64,000 nucleotides of DNA from the NCBI GenBank assembly GCA_902533075.1, contig CACAKN010000004.1, positions 1 to 64,000 on the forward strand. Direction: 5' to 3'. Each line of letters opens with the position of its first letter. Within the stretch, counting starts at the first letter, position 1. Positions 17,167-25,378 of this stretch are shown here, in pieces. The stretch is from an uncultured Pelagibacteraceae bacterium (lineage in GTDB: Bacteria > Pseudomonadota > Alphaproteobacteria > Pelagibacterales > Pelagibacteraceae). The translations under genes were made by a program, and so were the position numbers. A model generated the notes under the pieces. That model saw only the letters and a list, made by a program, of their open reading frames with translations. It ran no database searches and was not told the origin of the DNA.

Positions 17167-17928
17167 TTATCTTCTCTGCCCAAAAAGTCTCAAAAGCATA
17201 ATGAATAAGTTAATGAAATCTAAGTAAAGAGTTAAAGCACCCATTACAGCCTTTTTACCAATTAACTCACCTGTATCACTTGCTGAGTACATATTTTTAA
17301 TTTTTTGGGTATCATAAGCGGTAAGACCAACAAAAATTAGAACTCCTAGAATTGAAATCACAAAATACATCATCGAGGATTTCATAAAAATATTTACTAT
17401 TGAAGCTATAATAATTCCAATTAACCCCATCATTAAAAAAGATCCTAACTTTGTAAGATCTCTTTTAGTTGTATAACCATAAATACTCATCGCCCCAAAA
17501 GTTGCTGACGTTATGAAAAAAACTCTTGTAACACTCATACCAGTGTAAACTAACAAAATTGAAGATAAAGATAGTCCCATTAATGCTGCGAAAACCCAAA
17601 AGGTCGTTTGAGCTTTTGATGCACTCATTTTGTTAATTCCAAAACTCATGTAAAAAACAATTCCTAGAGGGGCTAACATTACTAACCATTTTAATCCAGA
17701 TAAATAAATCGCATTACCCATTTGTGTTAGTGCTACGATAGATCCTGAAGCGTCAGTCACAACTGACATTTTAAATGTAATAAGAGCAATTATTCCAGTA
17801 AGCAAAATCCCGGTTGCCATGTAATTATAAACCTTAAGCATGTAGGCTCTCAGGCCTTCATCAGTTACTGCAGTCTCTTGTGTGGCTGCTCTCGATCTAG
17901 CAAGTATTCCTTTTTTGTTAAATTCCAT
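17167..17928 (-). CDS. Bax inhibitor-1/YccA family membrane protein
   Basis: A 253-residue protein with seven hydrophobic helices. The C-terminal GLTAYDTQKIKNMY block followed by GALTLYLDFINLFIMLLRLFG is the BI-1 signature, including the aspartates implicated in pH-sensing calcium leak in related proteins. It resides in the inner membrane. In enterics YccA interacts with FtsH. It is convergent with the DUF2794 gene and divergent from the aldo/keto reductase. Confidence 0.93.
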   Translation of the reverse strand: MEFNKKGILARSRAATQETAVTDEGLRAYMLKVYNYMATGILLTGIIALITFKMSVVTDASGSIVALTQMGNAIYLSGLKWLVMLAPLGIVFYMSFGINKMSASKAQTTFWVFAALMGLSLSSILLVYTGMSVTRVFFITSATFGAMSIYGYTTKRDLTKLGSFLMMGLIGIIIASIVNIFMKSSMMYFVISILGVLIFVGLTAYDTQKIKNMYSASDTGELIGKKAVMGALTLYLDFINLFIMLLRLFGQRR

Positions 17929-18011
17929 GATTATAAGAATATATAGTCTTTTACTAATTATTCAAGATACCTTAAAAGATTATAAAAATAATTAATTCTT
18001 AAAAAACCTTA

Positions 18012-19049
18012 ATGAATTACAAAAAATTAGGAAATACGGATCTAGAAGTAAGTACAATTTGTCTCGGAACAATGACTTGGGGTGAACAGAACACTCAAGC
18101 AGAGGGTTTTCAACAAATGGATTATGCTTTAGATCAAGGTGTAAATTTTTGGGATACAGCAGAAATTTATTCTATTCCTCCAAGAGAAGAAACATTCGGT
18201 AAAACTGAAGAAATTATAGGTCATTGGTTTGAAAAAACAAAAAAAAGAGGCGCAGTAATTCTTGCGTCAAAAGTTTGTGGACCCATGAGAGAATATGTGA
18301 GAGGTGGTGGAAATCAATTTGGTAAAAAAAATATTACAGAAGCTTTAGAAGGAAGCTTAAGAAGATTAAAGACAGATTACATCGATTTATATCAACTTCA
18401 CTGGCCTGAAAGAAATACAAACTTTTTTGGTAAACTAGGTTACGAACATGGTGATGATGGTGAGTGGACTAAATTTGAAGATATTCTTGAAAATCTTAAA
18501 AAATTTATAGATCAGGGAAAAATAAGATATGTCGGTTTATCTAATGAAACTCCATGGGGCCTATCTAAATTTTTAGAAATTTCTAAAGATAAGCATCTTC
18601 CAAGAATGCTTTCAGTTCAAAACCCATATAATTTACTTAATAGATCTTATGAAGTGGGTCTGGCTGAAATGTCAGTAAGAGAACAAGCAGGACTATTAGC
18701 TTACTCTCCTCTTGCTTGTGGATATCTTTCGGGCAAATATAGAAATAATCAATTACCTAAAAAATCCAGAATTGCACTCCATAAAGATTTCTGGACCAGA
18801 TATAGTAAGCCTAATGCAGAAAAAGCAATCGAAGCTTACTATGAGGTAGCCAAAAAGTATAAATTGGACTTAGCACAGATGTCTTTAAAATTTTTGGAGC
18901 TTCAACCTTTTGTGACTTCTGTTATAATTGGTGCTACTACAATGGAGCAGTTGAAAACTAATATAGAAAGTGTAAATATAAATTTATCTGATGAAGTAAT
19001 AAATGAAATTAATGAAGTACAAAAAATTTATCCAAATCCATGTCCATAA
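18012..19049 (+). CDS. Aldo/keto reductase, Tas-like
   Basis: A 345-residue TIM-barrel NADPH oxidoreductase. The catalytic tetrad is visible: Asp in VNFWDTAEIY, Tyr in the same block, Lys in ILASKVCG and His in YQLHWPER. The insertion SIPPREETFGKTEEIIG after the Tyr is typical of the Tas/YajO subgroup. The natural substrate is unknown; family members reduce aldehydes. The stop overlaps the start of the IalB-like gene by 10 bases. Confidence 0.9.
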   Translation: MNYKKLGNTDLEVSTICLGTMTWGEQNTQAEGFQQMDYALDQGVNFWDTAEIYSIPPREETFGKTEEIIGHWFEKTKKRGAVILASKVCGPMREYVRGGGNQFGKKNITEALEGSLRRLKTDYIDLYQLHWPERNTNFFGKLGYEHGDDGEWTKFEDILENLKKFIDQGKIRYVGLSNETPWGLSKFLEISKDKHLPRMLSVQNPYNLLNRSYEVGLAEMSVREQAGLLAYSPLACGYLSGKYRNNQLPKKSRIALHKDFWTRYSKPNAEKAIEAYYEVAKKYKLDLAQMSLKFLELQPFVTSVIIGATTMEQLKTNIESVNINLSDEVINEINEVQKIYPNPCP

Positions 19050-19552
19050 TTAAAAAAATTTTATCTTTAACAATAATTCTTTTGGTAATACTAATTTCAA
19101 AAACATTTGCAACTGATTTAAAAAAAGTTGGCAAATTCAAAGATTGGGAAGTAATGGTAATGTCAGAGGCTTCTGGTAAAGTGTGCTTTGCCCAATCCAC
19201 CCCAGTTCTTCAAGCACCAAAAAAAAATAAAAGAGATGCAAGACTATTTGTAACTTTTAGACCTGGTGAAAAAATTTCAAATGAAATTAGTACAACTGCA
19301 GGATATAAATTTAATAAAAACAATTCTGTTTTAGCAGTTTCAGGAAATAACAAATTTAAATTTGATATTAAGCAGCAAGGTTTTGCATGGATGACCAGCA
19401 ACAAAAAAGAAAACATTATGGTTAGAGTAATGAAAAAAGGGTCAAGAATTATGGTGAAAGGCTATAATGAAAAAGGTTCCCAAACTATAGATCATTATTC
19501 ACTACTTGGTTTTACAAAAGCATATGGTACAGCAAAAAAAGCTTGCAGTTAA
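19040..19552 (+). CDS. Invasion-associated locus B (IalB)-like secreted protein
   Basis: A 170-residue exported protein with a signal peptide (hydrophobic residues 7-21, cut near TFAT) and the IalB-family pattern KFKDWEVMVMSE, a CFAQS cysteine block, LFVTFRPGEKISNE and a final cysteine (AKKACS). The two cysteines probably form a periplasmic disulfide. IalB was named in Bartonella, but the family is widespread in free-living alphaproteobacteria, where its role is unknown. It precedes argG by 3 bases. Confidence 0.75.
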   Translation: MSIIKKILSLTIILLVILISKTFATDLKKVGKFKDWEVMVMSEASGKVCFAQSTPVLQAPKKNKRDARLFVTFRPGEKISNEISTTAGYKFNKNNSVLAVSGNNKFKFDIKQQGFAWMTSNKKENIMVRVMKKGSRIMVKGYNEKGSQTIDHYSLLGFTKAYGTAKKACS

Positions 19553-19555
19553 TTA

Positions 19556-20743
19556 ATGAAATCAAAAAAAAGAATTGTATTAGCTTATTCTGGTGGCTTA
19601 GATACATCCATAATCCTTAAATGGCTTCAAGAAAATTATAAGGCAGAGGTAATTTGTTATACTGCAGATATTGGTCAAGAAATTGATAAGAAAAAAATTA
19701 TTTCAAATGCTAAAAAACTTGGAGTTAAAAATATAATTATAAAGGATTTAAAAAATATATTTATAAAAGATTATGTTTTTCCGATGTTGAGAGGTCATGC
19801 GGTATATGAGGGAGTTTACCTGTTGGGAACTTCAATAGCGAGACCCCTTATTGCAAAAGATCAAATAAAAGTTGCAAAAAAATATAAAGCATATGCTGTA
19901 TCCCACGGATCGACTGGAAAAGGGAATGATCAAGTTAGATTTGAACTTGGCTATCATTACTTTGGTCCAAAAATAAAAATAATTGCTCCGTGGAGAATAT
20001 GGAAATTAAAATCAAGAACAGACTTAATAAATTATGCAAAAAAAAATAAAATTTCTATTCCAAGAGATAAAAAAGGTGCTCCACCTTTTTCAGTTGATGA
20101 TAATTTATTTCATACTTCAACTGAAGGTAAGGTTTTAGAAAACCCAAAAAACTCTGCACCAGAATTGATTTTTCAAAGAACTGTTTCACCAGAAAAAGCA
20201 CCAAATAAACCCACATTTGTTTCAATTAATTTTAGAAACGGAGATCCAATGGGGGTTAATGGAAAAAAATTAACTCCAGCAAAGTTGCTTGAAAAACTTA
20301 ATCAATTAGCTGGAAAAAATGGAGTAGGGAGAGTTGATCTTGTTGAAAATAGATTTTTAGGAATTAAGTCGAGAGGAGTTTATGAAACTCCTGGAGGAAC
20401 TTTGTTAATTCATGCTCATAGAGCAATCGAGTCTGTTACTTTAGATAAAGAAACAATGCATAAAAAGGAAAATATAATGCCAAGATATGCTGAGCTTATC
20501 TATAATGGTTATTGGTATTCAAAAGAAAGATTTAAACTTCAGAAAATTGTCGATTTAAAAAAAAATAAAGTTAATGGGACTGTTAAACTTAAACTTTATA
20601 AAGGAAATATTACTATAATTTCTAGACAAACTAAAAGTTCTGCTTACTCATTAAAAAAAGTTTCATTTGAAGAAAATAAAACATTCAATAAATCCAATGT
20701 TGAAAAATTTATTAATTTTCATAAGAAAAAACTACGTTCTTAA
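19556..20743 (+). CDS. argG: Argininosuccinate synthase
   Basis: A 395-residue enzyme that condenses citrulline and aspartate with ATP to argininosuccinate, the penultimate arginine step. The PP-loop AYSGGLDTSI is at residues 9-18; HGSTGKGNDQVRFE binds citrulline and aspartate; and FSVDDNLFHTSTEG follows in the C-terminal part. Length is typical of the short bacterial form. The gene is transcribed with ialB-like and followed by a 57-base gap with no clear terminator hairpin. argH is not adjacent. Confidence 0.97.
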   Translation: MKSKKRIVLAYSGGLDTSIILKWLQENYKAEVICYTADIGQEIDKKKIISNAKKLGVKNIIIKDLKNIFIKDYVFPMLRGHAVYEGVYLLGTSIARPLIAKDQIKVAKKYKAYAVSHGSTGKGNDQVRFELGYHYFGPKIKIIAPWRIWKLKSRTDLINYAKKNKISIPRDKKGAPPFSVDDNLFHTSTEGKVLENPKNSAPELIFQRTVSPEKAPNKPTFVSINFRNGDPMGVNGKKLTPAKLLEKLNQLAGKNGVGRVDLVENRFLGIKSRGVYETPGGTLLIHAHRAIESVTLDKETMHKKENIMPRYAELIYNGYWYSKERFKLQKIVDLKKNKVNGTVKLKLYKGNITIISRQTKSSAYSLKKVSFEENKTFNKSNVEKFINFHKKKLRS

Positions 20744-20800
20744 TAAGGTTTAGGTCAATTTATCATTTGTTTAATTTGTTAGAAAATATATCTTGTAATC

Positions 20801-21259
20801 ATGGAATCGTTTAAAAATTGGATGAAAGAAGCAGCAAACATTTTATTTGATGATAGTAAAAATGATTTAAGAGCTCTTCCAAAGACTGTTAGATTGCAAA
20901 TTCTGTTAGTCTTAAGTTTTATTTGGACTACTGTTTTTAGTTTATATGTATTTTCATACACCACTTTTGCATTTGGTTGGGCAGGACTTTTTGTAGCCCA
21001 CGTTGGATTAATATTTGCAGTTTATATGACGTTTAAACATTTCCATAGAGCTGAGGAAAGTTCTGCTAGTGTTTTCAAAACAAAAAATTTTGATCCATTT
21101 AAAATAATGGTTATTGTTTTTGTGGTTGTGTTTATCTTCGTTTTTTCAAAAGGGATTGAAGTATTAACAAGTCCTAACCCCTATTCTTATTCAATTCCTT
21201 ACGATGGTTCTTCAAAATCAGTGTTTGAAAAATGGCTACCATTTAGTAAAGATAAGTAA
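20801..21259 (+). CDS. Hypothetical three-helix membrane protein
   Basis: A 152-residue protein with an amphipathic N terminus (residues 1-30), two adjacent membrane helices (about 32-73), a polar linker and a third helix (about 100-118), ending in a proline/serine/tyrosine-rich exterior segment. I do not recognise the family. The stop shares one base with the ATG of the PsiE-like gene (TAATGG), so the two products are probably made together and may form a membrane complex. Confidence 0.7.
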   Translation: MESFKNWMKEAANILFDDSKNDLRALPKTVRLQILLVLSFIWTTVFSLYVFSYTTFAFGWAGLFVAHVGLIFAVYMTFKHFHRAEESSASVFKTKNFDPFKIMVIVFVVVFIFVFSKGIEVLTSPNPYSYSIPYDGSSKSVFEKWLPFSKDK

Positions 21260-21639
21260 TGGAAAAAATTGCCAAAAATTTACAACTAGTTTTAATGGTA
21301 ATCATTTTAATTAGCACTGTTATAGCGGTTGGAATTGAAATTAATAAAATGTTTCTTGTTAAGTCAGTAACTTTAGCTGATTTACTATTAATGTTTCTTT
21401 ACTTAGAAGTGTTGGCAATGGTTAGAGTTTTTTGGGATCAACAATCGATTAGCATAACCTTGCCACTTTTAATAGCAATCACTGCACTTGCACGATTTAT
21501 TATTCTTCAAGGAAAAGAAATGGATCCAACAGCATTGGTTTATGAGGCAGTAGCTATAGTTCTCATTGCTGGAGCGATTGTTATCTTAAGATTAAGACAT
21601 AGTGATAAATTAGGTCTTAAAAGAAAAAAAAATAAATAA
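21259..21639 (+). CDS. PsiE-like (phosphate-starvation-inducible E) membrane protein
   Basis: A 126-residue protein with four hydrophobic helices and the PsiE-family blocks LLLMFLYLEVLAMVRVFW and LPLLIAITALARFIILQG. In E. coli psiE belongs to the phosphate regulon, but its biochemical role is unknown. No Pho box was seen in the 57-base gap ahead of the upstream partner gene. It overlaps that gene by one base and precedes the photolyase-like gene by 5. Confidence 0.82.
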   Translation: MEKIAKNLQLVLMVIILISTVIAVGIEINKMFLVKSVTLADLLLMFLYLEVLAMVRVFWDQQSISITLPLLIAITALARFIILQGKEMDPTALVYEAVAIVLIAGAIVILRLRHSDKLGLKRKKNK

Positions 21640-21644
21640 TCTTA

Positions 21645-22787
21645 ATGAATTTTGGGACGTCAAGAGCTTCGGCTATCGAAAATCTTAATAGATTTGTAGA
21701 CCAAAATTTATTTGAATATTCTAAGTTAAGAAATTTTGATTATGGTCCAGACAATAGATCAAATATTTCGTGCCTTTCACCTTATATTACTCACGGAATT
21801 ATATCAGAATTAGAAGTAATCAAAAAATCATTAAGCAAATTTTCATTCTCTAAAAATGAAAAATTCATTCAAGAAGTTTTATGGCGAACATATTGGAAGG
21901 GTTGGTTAGAATTAAGACCTAATGTTTGGACTGATTATTTAAATGAATTAAGAAAAATTCGTAAAGAATTTAAAGACAATCAAAACTATAAAAATGCAAT
22001 AGAGGGTAATACAAACATCGAGTGTTTTAATGAATGGATAAAAGAATTAAAAGAAACTAATTATTTACACAATCACGCAAGGATGTGGTTTGCAAGTATC
22101 TGGATTTTTACTTTGGATTTACCTTGGCAACTGGGTGCAGAATTTTTTATGAAACATCTTTATGATGGAGATGCTGCATCCAATACTTTAGGATGGAGAT
22201 GGGTTGCCGGAATTCAAACACAAGGAAAAAATTATCTGGCTAGTGAATGGAACATTAAAAAATTTACCAACAACAGATTTAGTAATATCAAACTTAATGA
22301 AAATGCTCCTCCGAAAACAAGCGATAAAACTTATGCTGCATCAAAATTGGAGTTTAACAATCCACAAAATCTTGAAGAAAAAAATCTTCTTATTTTTGAA
22401 AATAATTTGTCTTTTGAAATAAGTGATTTTAAAGATCAAAAATTTAAAAAGATTTTTTTAATTTCTAACAAAAATGAGAACCGAACCATAGAACTCAGTG
22501 AAAAATTATTAAAATTCAAGTCTCAATTAATTGAAGATCAAAAAAAGAGATTGGAAGAAAAATCAATCAATACTGAAATTATAGATTTAAGTGAGATACA
22601 GAATATTAATGAAACTTATTATGGTTTATATCCTACAGTTGGTGAAAACCTAGATTTTATAAATACAAATAATTTAAAAATAGAATTTCTGTATAGAAAA
22701 TTAGACGAATTTTCTTGGCAATATTGTAATAAAGGTTTTTTTAATTTTAAAAATTATATTCCAAAAATAATTACAACTTTTAATTAA
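21645..22787 (+). CDS. Photolyase-like FAD-binding protein lacking an N-terminal antenna domain
   Basis: A 380-residue protein. Residues about 5-205 match the all-helical FAD domain of the cryptochrome/photolyase family: SRASAIENLNRF, ISCLSPYITHGIIS, VLWRTYWKGWLE, LHNHARMWFASIW and NTLGWRWVAGIQTQGKNY. The usual N-terminal Rossmann antenna domain is missing. Residues about 235-380 instead form an alpha/beta segment beginning KNLLIFENNLSFEISDF, which looks like a displaced antenna domain. Either DNA repair or light sensing is possible. It ends in a 4-base overlap with the convergent small membrane gene. Confidence 0.82.
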   Translation: MNFGTSRASAIENLNRFVDQNLFEYSKLRNFDYGPDNRSNISCLSPYITHGIISELEVIKKSLSKFSFSKNEKFIQEVLWRTYWKGWLELRPNVWTDYLNELRKIRKEFKDNQNYKNAIEGNTNIECFNEWIKELKETNYLHNHARMWFASIWIFTLDLPWQLGAEFFMKHLYDGDAASNTLGWRWVAGIQTQGKNYLASEWNIKKFTNNRFSNIKLNENAPPKTSDKTYAASKLEFNNPQNLEEKNLLIFENNLSFEISDFKDQKFKKIFLISNKNENRTIELSEKLLKFKSQLIEDQKKRLEEKSINTEIIDLSEIQNINETYYGLYPTVGENLDFINTNNLKIEFLYRKLDEFSWQYCNKGFFNFKNYIPKIITTFN

Positions 22788-23005
22788 AACCACCTAAACA
22801 TTCCGATAATTCCAGCCGTTGCATAAAAGAATTGTAAAAATAATATTCCTCTATGACCACCCCTATAAGCCCAAATTCCAATTAAAATTGCAGATATAAG
22901 TAATAAACAAAAACCAAAAAATTCTATTCCAATATTTAAGGCAACAAATAATGAATATAAAATTGCCGTAATAACCCCTGCCCATTCAAAAATTTTATTA
23001 TTCAT
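22784..23005 (-). CDS. Small hydrophobic membrane protein
   Basis: A 73-residue protein with three short hydrophobic segments (about residues 8-24, 28-45 and 52-70) and a central YRGGHRG turn. The family was not recognised. It lies 15 bases below the DUF2256 gene on the same strand and overlaps the 3' end of the photolyase-like gene by 4 bases. Probably the last gene of the minus-strand photolyase transcript. Confidence 0.65.
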   Translation of the reverse strand: MNNKIFEWAGVITAILYSLFVALNIGIEFFGFCLLLISAILIGIWAYRGGHRGILFLQFFYATAGIIGMFRWF

Positions 23006-23020
23006 AAAAGTTTCTTAAAT

Positions 23021-23149
23021 TTAGCTTAGCTTAGAACACTTCTTAGAACAATATTTTACTCTATCCCAATTTAGTTTCCATTTCTTTCGCCAAACAAAAG
23101 GTCTTTTGCAAACTGGACAAGTTTTGGATGGTAAATTTTCTTTTCTCAT
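23021..23149 (-). CDS. DUF2256 mini zinc-ribbon protein (42 residues)
   Basis: The reverse strand encodes 42 residues from ATG at 23149 to TAA at 23021: MRKENLPSKTCPVCKRPF, then VWRKKWKLNWDRVKYCSKKC, then SKLS. The CPVC and YCSKKC pairs form a four-cysteine zinc ribbon, and ENLPSKTCPVCKRPFVWRKKW is the DUF2256 signature as I remember it. The start overlaps the stop of the PhrB-like photolyase gene by one base (TGATG), so the two are translationally coupled. The family is often found next to photolyase-related genes. Function unknown; a nucleic-acid or partner-binding role is inferred. Confidence 0.88.
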   Translation of the reverse strand: MRKENLPSKTCPVCKRPFVWRKKWKLNWDRVKYCSKKCSKLS

Positions 23150-24639
23150 CAAATTGTATTTTGTTTAATAAATTTATCAGCCTCAGATAAAATCAATTTT
23201 TTTCTATCTGTTTTCATTTTATCAAAAATTCTTACCATCATTGATAGTCTTGGGTTAGTTAAAAAAAATTTTCTGTTTCGATCTATAAATCTCCAATAAA
23301 GACCATCCATTGTATTGCACCACTCTCCTTTTTTAAAATCCATCATCTTCATAAAATAAGCAGACCCACAGATATATGGTTTTGTTGCAAATATTCCGCC
23401 ATCACTAAATAGTCCCATACCATAAACATTTGGTACCATTACCCAGTCAGAAGAGTCTACAAACATTTCCATAAACCATTTGTAAACTACGTTTGGCTTA
23501 ATCTCACAAAGGTTCATAATGTTAGATAAAATCATCAGTCTTTCAATGTGATGAGACCAGCCATGGTTTAATGCATTCTTAATTGCATAATCTAATGGTG
23601 GCAAACCTGTGGTTCCATCATACCAAGTCTTTTTCATTTTTCTATTTTGTTTAAAAAAATTTTTTGTTTCCATTTCCTCTGAATAACTTTGATAAATTCC
23701 TCGCATAAACTCTCTCCAACCAATTACCTGACGAATGTAGCCTTCTAAAGAATTCATTCTTATTTTATTTTTTTTATGAAATTCTAAAACTTTTTGAATA
23801 ATAAATTCAGGAGTAATTAAACCTAAATTGATATAGGGGCTTAAAGCACTGTGAAATAAAATATTATCTTTTTGATTTACTGCATCTTCATAATCACCAA
23901 ACAAATTTGATTTTTCTTTTATAAAAAAATTTAGTAGTTTAACCACATCATCAAATTCTGTAGCCAACCAAAAGTAATCTGTACTACCTGGATGATCTTT
24001 AAATAATTTTTCTACGATAGGTTTTAATTTTTTCGTGTGATTAGTTTCATTAATTTTAGGAAATTTTGGTATTGAAATATCTTTTGGTAATTTATTTCTG
24101 TTATCCTCATCAAAGCTCCACTTTCCTCCAATTGGATTTCCATCAGCACCCATTAATATTCCTGATTTTTTTCGAACCTCTTTGTAAAATGTTGCCATAA
24201 AAGGTTTTTTTGATTTTCTTAAGTAATTTTTGAATTCACCTCTTGAGTTTAAAAACATAGGAGTTTGAACAACATTCCAATTAATTTTTTCTTTTTTAAA
24301 AAATTGAGAAATTTTTTTTTCAAAAAACTTATCTTCGATTTCAAAACTAGTAATCTCTTTAATTTTTTTTGAATTAATAATCTTTTTTAATTTTTTAAGA
24401 TAATCATCTTTAAATTCTTTATCCTCAATTTTTGTGTATTCTAATTTAAATTTATTCTTTTTGAGTTTATCTGCATAAGATCGCATGGAAGATAAGAATA
24501 ATAGTATTTTCTGCTTATGATGTTTTTCATAAGTACATAAACCATTGTCTTCTGCCATAAAGAATATATGGTCTTTTTTGAAGCGGTCGAGGTATTTTGA
24601 TGGAAATAATTGATTACCAAGTATAAAAAATAACTTCAT
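23149..24639 (-). CDS. Cryptochrome/photolyase-related protein, PhrB (FeS-BCP)-like
   Basis: A 496-residue flavoprotein. An N-terminal Rossmann domain begins MKLFFILGNQLFPS and the helical FAD domain carries YIRQVIGWREFMRG, DVVKLLNFF and VDSSDWVMVPNVYGMGLFSDGG, the hallmarks of the bacterial (6-4) photolyase group. The final block is MMDFKKGEWCNTMDGLYWRF. Canonical members have a YCxxC pair and a third Cys here for a 4Fe-4S cluster; only one Cys remains, plus one in NLCEIKP. Likely light-driven DNA repair. Only 27 bases separate it from the divergent SDR gene. Confidence 0.9.
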   Translation of the reverse strand: MKLFFILGNQLFPSKYLDRFKKDHIFFMAEDNGLCTYEKHHKQKILLFLSSMRSYADKLKKNKFKLEYTKIEDKEFKDDYLKKLKKIINSKKIKEITSFEIEDKFFEKKISQFFKKEKINWNVVQTPMFLNSRGEFKNYLRKSKKPFMATFYKEVRKKSGILMGADGNPIGGKWSFDEDNRNKLPKDISIPKFPKINETNHTKKLKPIVEKLFKDHPGSTDYFWLATEFDDVVKLLNFFIKEKSNLFGDYEDAVNQKDNILFHSALSPYINLGLITPEFIIQKVLEFHKKNKIRMNSLEGYIRQVIGWREFMRGIYQSYSEEMETKNFFKQNRKMKKTWYDGTTGLPPLDYAIKNALNHGWSHHIERLMILSNIMNLCEIKPNVVYKWFMEMFVDSSDWVMVPNVYGMGLFSDGGIFATKPYICGSAYFMKMMDFKKGEWCNTMDGLYWRFIDRNRKFFLTNPRLSMMVRIFDKMKTDRKKLILSEADKFIKQNTI

Positions 24640-24666
24640 AATTAAATATAACTAATAAAATTTTTT

Positions 24667-25377
24667 ATGTCAGAAAAATATATTGTTTTTGGTGCGACAG
24701 GTTCAATCGGATCAAGTTTAGCAGAACAATTAGTAAGTTCAGGAAATAGCGTTCATTTAGTTGCAAGAAATGAAGCTGAGCTTAAAAATATTTCTGATAA
24801 ACTAGGATGTACATCTACTGTGGCTGATGTTTTGGGGGAAGGATTTATTGATAAAGTAAAAAATGATATCTCAGAAACCAAAGGTATTGCTTACTGTGTA
24901 GGTTCAATTGATTTAAAACCTTTAAGAATGGTTACAGAACAAGATTTTAACAAATGTATGAAACTAAATCTTTATTCTGCAGTTGAGGCTATTAAAGGAT
25001 ACCAGGAAAGTTTAAAAAAAAATAAAGGATCAGTTGTTCTATTTTCTACAGTAGCTGCTCAAAGAGGATTTACTAATCATGCTATAATTGCTTCTACAAA
25101 AGCTGCGGTTGAAGGATTAACTGTTTCTTTAGCAGCTGAATTTGCACCAAACATCAGAGTTAACTGTATAGCTCCCAGTCTAACACATTCTAAGATTGCT
25201 GAACCAATGTTAAAAAATAAAGCTCTAGCTGATGGTATTGCAAAAGCTCATCCATTAAAGAGATTGGGTGAGGGAAAAGATTCTGCATCACTAGCAAAGT
25301 TTCTTATTACAGAAGATAGTTCTTGGGTTACAGGACAAATAATTGCAGTAGATGGTGGAAGATCTAAACTTTCTTAA
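24667..25377 (+). CDS. Short-chain dehydrogenase/reductase family protein with atypical active site
   Basis: A 236-residue Rossmann protein. The nucleotide motif GATGSIG (9-15) and the catalytic-type Ser127 (FSTVAAQ) are present, and Lys145 is kept in IASTKAAVEG. The position four residues before the Lys, normally the catalytic Tyr, is Ile141. VNCIAPSLT and GQIIAVDGG are normal SDR C-terminal blocks. It may be a reductase with altered chemistry or a non-catalytic NAD(P) sensor. Divergent from the PhrB-like gene by 27 bases. Confidence 0.9.
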   Translation: MSEKYIVFGATGSIGSSLAEQLVSSGNSVHLVARNEAELKNISDKLGCTSTVADVLGEGFIDKVKNDISETKGIAYCVGSIDLKPLRMVTEQDFNKCMKLNLYSAVEAIKGYQESLKKNKGSVVLFSTVAAQRGFTNHAIIASTKAAVEGLTVSLAAEFAPNIRVNCIAPSLTHSKIAEPMLKNKALADGIAKAHPLKRLGEGKDSASLAKFLITEDSSWVTGQIIAVDGGRSKLS

Positions 25378-25378
25378 A

